Program-made: the position numbers and the translations under genes
Notes under the pieces: generated by a model
Database searches by the model: none
Told to the model about the DNA's origin: nothing
Seen by the model: only the letters and a program-made list of their open reading frames with translations
In this document: positions 12,917-13,123 of the stretch, one piece after another
Numbering within the stretch: the first letter of the stretch is position 1
Layout: every line of letters begins with the position of its first letter
Source of the DNA: CALMJB01 sp963977945
GTDB taxonomy: Bacteria; Actinomycetota; Actinomycetes; Nanopelagicales; Nanopelagicaceae
DNA length: 13,123 nt
Reading direction: 5' to 3'
NCBI GenBank assembly: GCA_963977945.1
Contig: CAXBQO010000022.1
Location: 1 to 13,123, forward strand

Positions 12917-13123
12917 ATGCGCAATTTCATAAAGTTTGGTCTCATAAGAGTTAATGGCGAATCTATGGCGCCTGCTTTGCCAGCCGGCAAAATTCTGCTG
13001 GTTAAATTTATTTCGGCAAAACAAGTAAAAAAAGCTTTGCCACAGTTAAAGATAAATCAAATTGTTGTTATTACCGCACCAAATTATCCAGATATTTGGC
13101 AGATAAAGAGAGTAAAGCGCATT
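12917..13123 (+). CDS. sodX: Nickel-type superoxide dismutase maturation protease (S26 family), cut by window end
   Basis: 69 codons are visible. It resembles a short signal peptidase: V-N-G-E-S-M-A-P-A-L places the catalytic serine at residue 16, and I-K-R-V supplies the general-base lysine at residue 64, as in the S26 serine-lysine dyad. No membrane anchor precedes the serine, which fits a protease that trims the Ni-SOD propeptide in the cytoplasm to expose the nickel-binding histidine. ATG 12917 is the only in-frame start after the TAA at 12899-12901. A weak GTGAG lies upstream. Its divergent partner sodN makes the assignment firm even though the C-terminus is missing. Confidence 0.92.
   Translation, partial: MRNFIKFGLIRVNGESMAPALPAGKILLVKFISAKQVKKALPQLKINQIVVITAPNYPDIWQIKRVKRI

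Overview
The window is a compact, AT-rich, gene-dense stretch of chromosome. Its gene content and order are those of an actinobacterium with an unusually AT-rich genome. The best guess is a small-genome freshwater lineage such as the acI/Nanopelagicales group, but no ribosomal gene is present to confirm this. The supporting signs are a SigR/RsrA-type redox sigma and anti-sigma pair, nickel superoxide dismutase with its own maturation protease, a UPF0182 membrane protein, a PDZ/Lon-like secreted protease and a DUF2342 zinc-metalloprotease-like protein. From memory, two blocks match Mycobacterium tuberculosis: DUF2342 / PDZ protease / UPF0182 (compare Rv3195, Rv3194c, Rv3193c) and rsrA / sigR / YedK / aroA / rsgA (compare the rshA, sigH, Rv3226c, Rv3227, Rv3228 neighbourhood). 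No mobile element, CRISPR array, phage gene or rRNA was seen.

Layout. (1) 1-504, minus: 5' end of the DUF2342 protein, with an Asn/Pro/Ser and Gln-rich N-terminus. It diverges from a plus-strand set: a 60-aa single-membrane-span protein (603-785), the PDZ/Lon-like protease (to 1845) and UPF0182 (1858-4761). (2) 4762-5003: AT-rich hairpins and a 9-bp tandem repeat, then an initiator tRNA-fMet. (3) 5012-9829, minus: aroA and rsgA overlap by 11 bp, followed by a P1B copper ATPase. (4) 9892-12325, plus: YedK/HMCES-type SRAP protein; then a regulatory region with 17-bp repeats, a textbook SigR-type promoter and a palindrome; then sigR and rsrA (ATGA overlap) and a degenerate hotdog thioesterase-like gene headed by a 9-bp inverted repeat. 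(5) 12315-13123: sodN on the minus strand diverges from sodX (cut by the window end), with three GTTCATTAA repeats between them.

How the genes fit together. The right half reads as a redox and metal stress neighbourhood: a thiol-disulfide-sensing sigma/anti-sigma switch that appears to autoregulate, a Ni-SOD with its processing protease, a DNA abasic-site protection protein, and nearby a copper exporter. The left block concerns the cell envelope. aroA and rsgA are housekeeping genes in a conserved pair.

The least explained features are regulatory: the sigR upstream region, the palindrome over the start of the thioesterase-like gene, the sodN-sodX repeats, and the PDZ protease gene, which has no convincing start codon where its homology begins. 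No wholly new multi-gene system is evident. All family assignments come from motif reading, not from searches.
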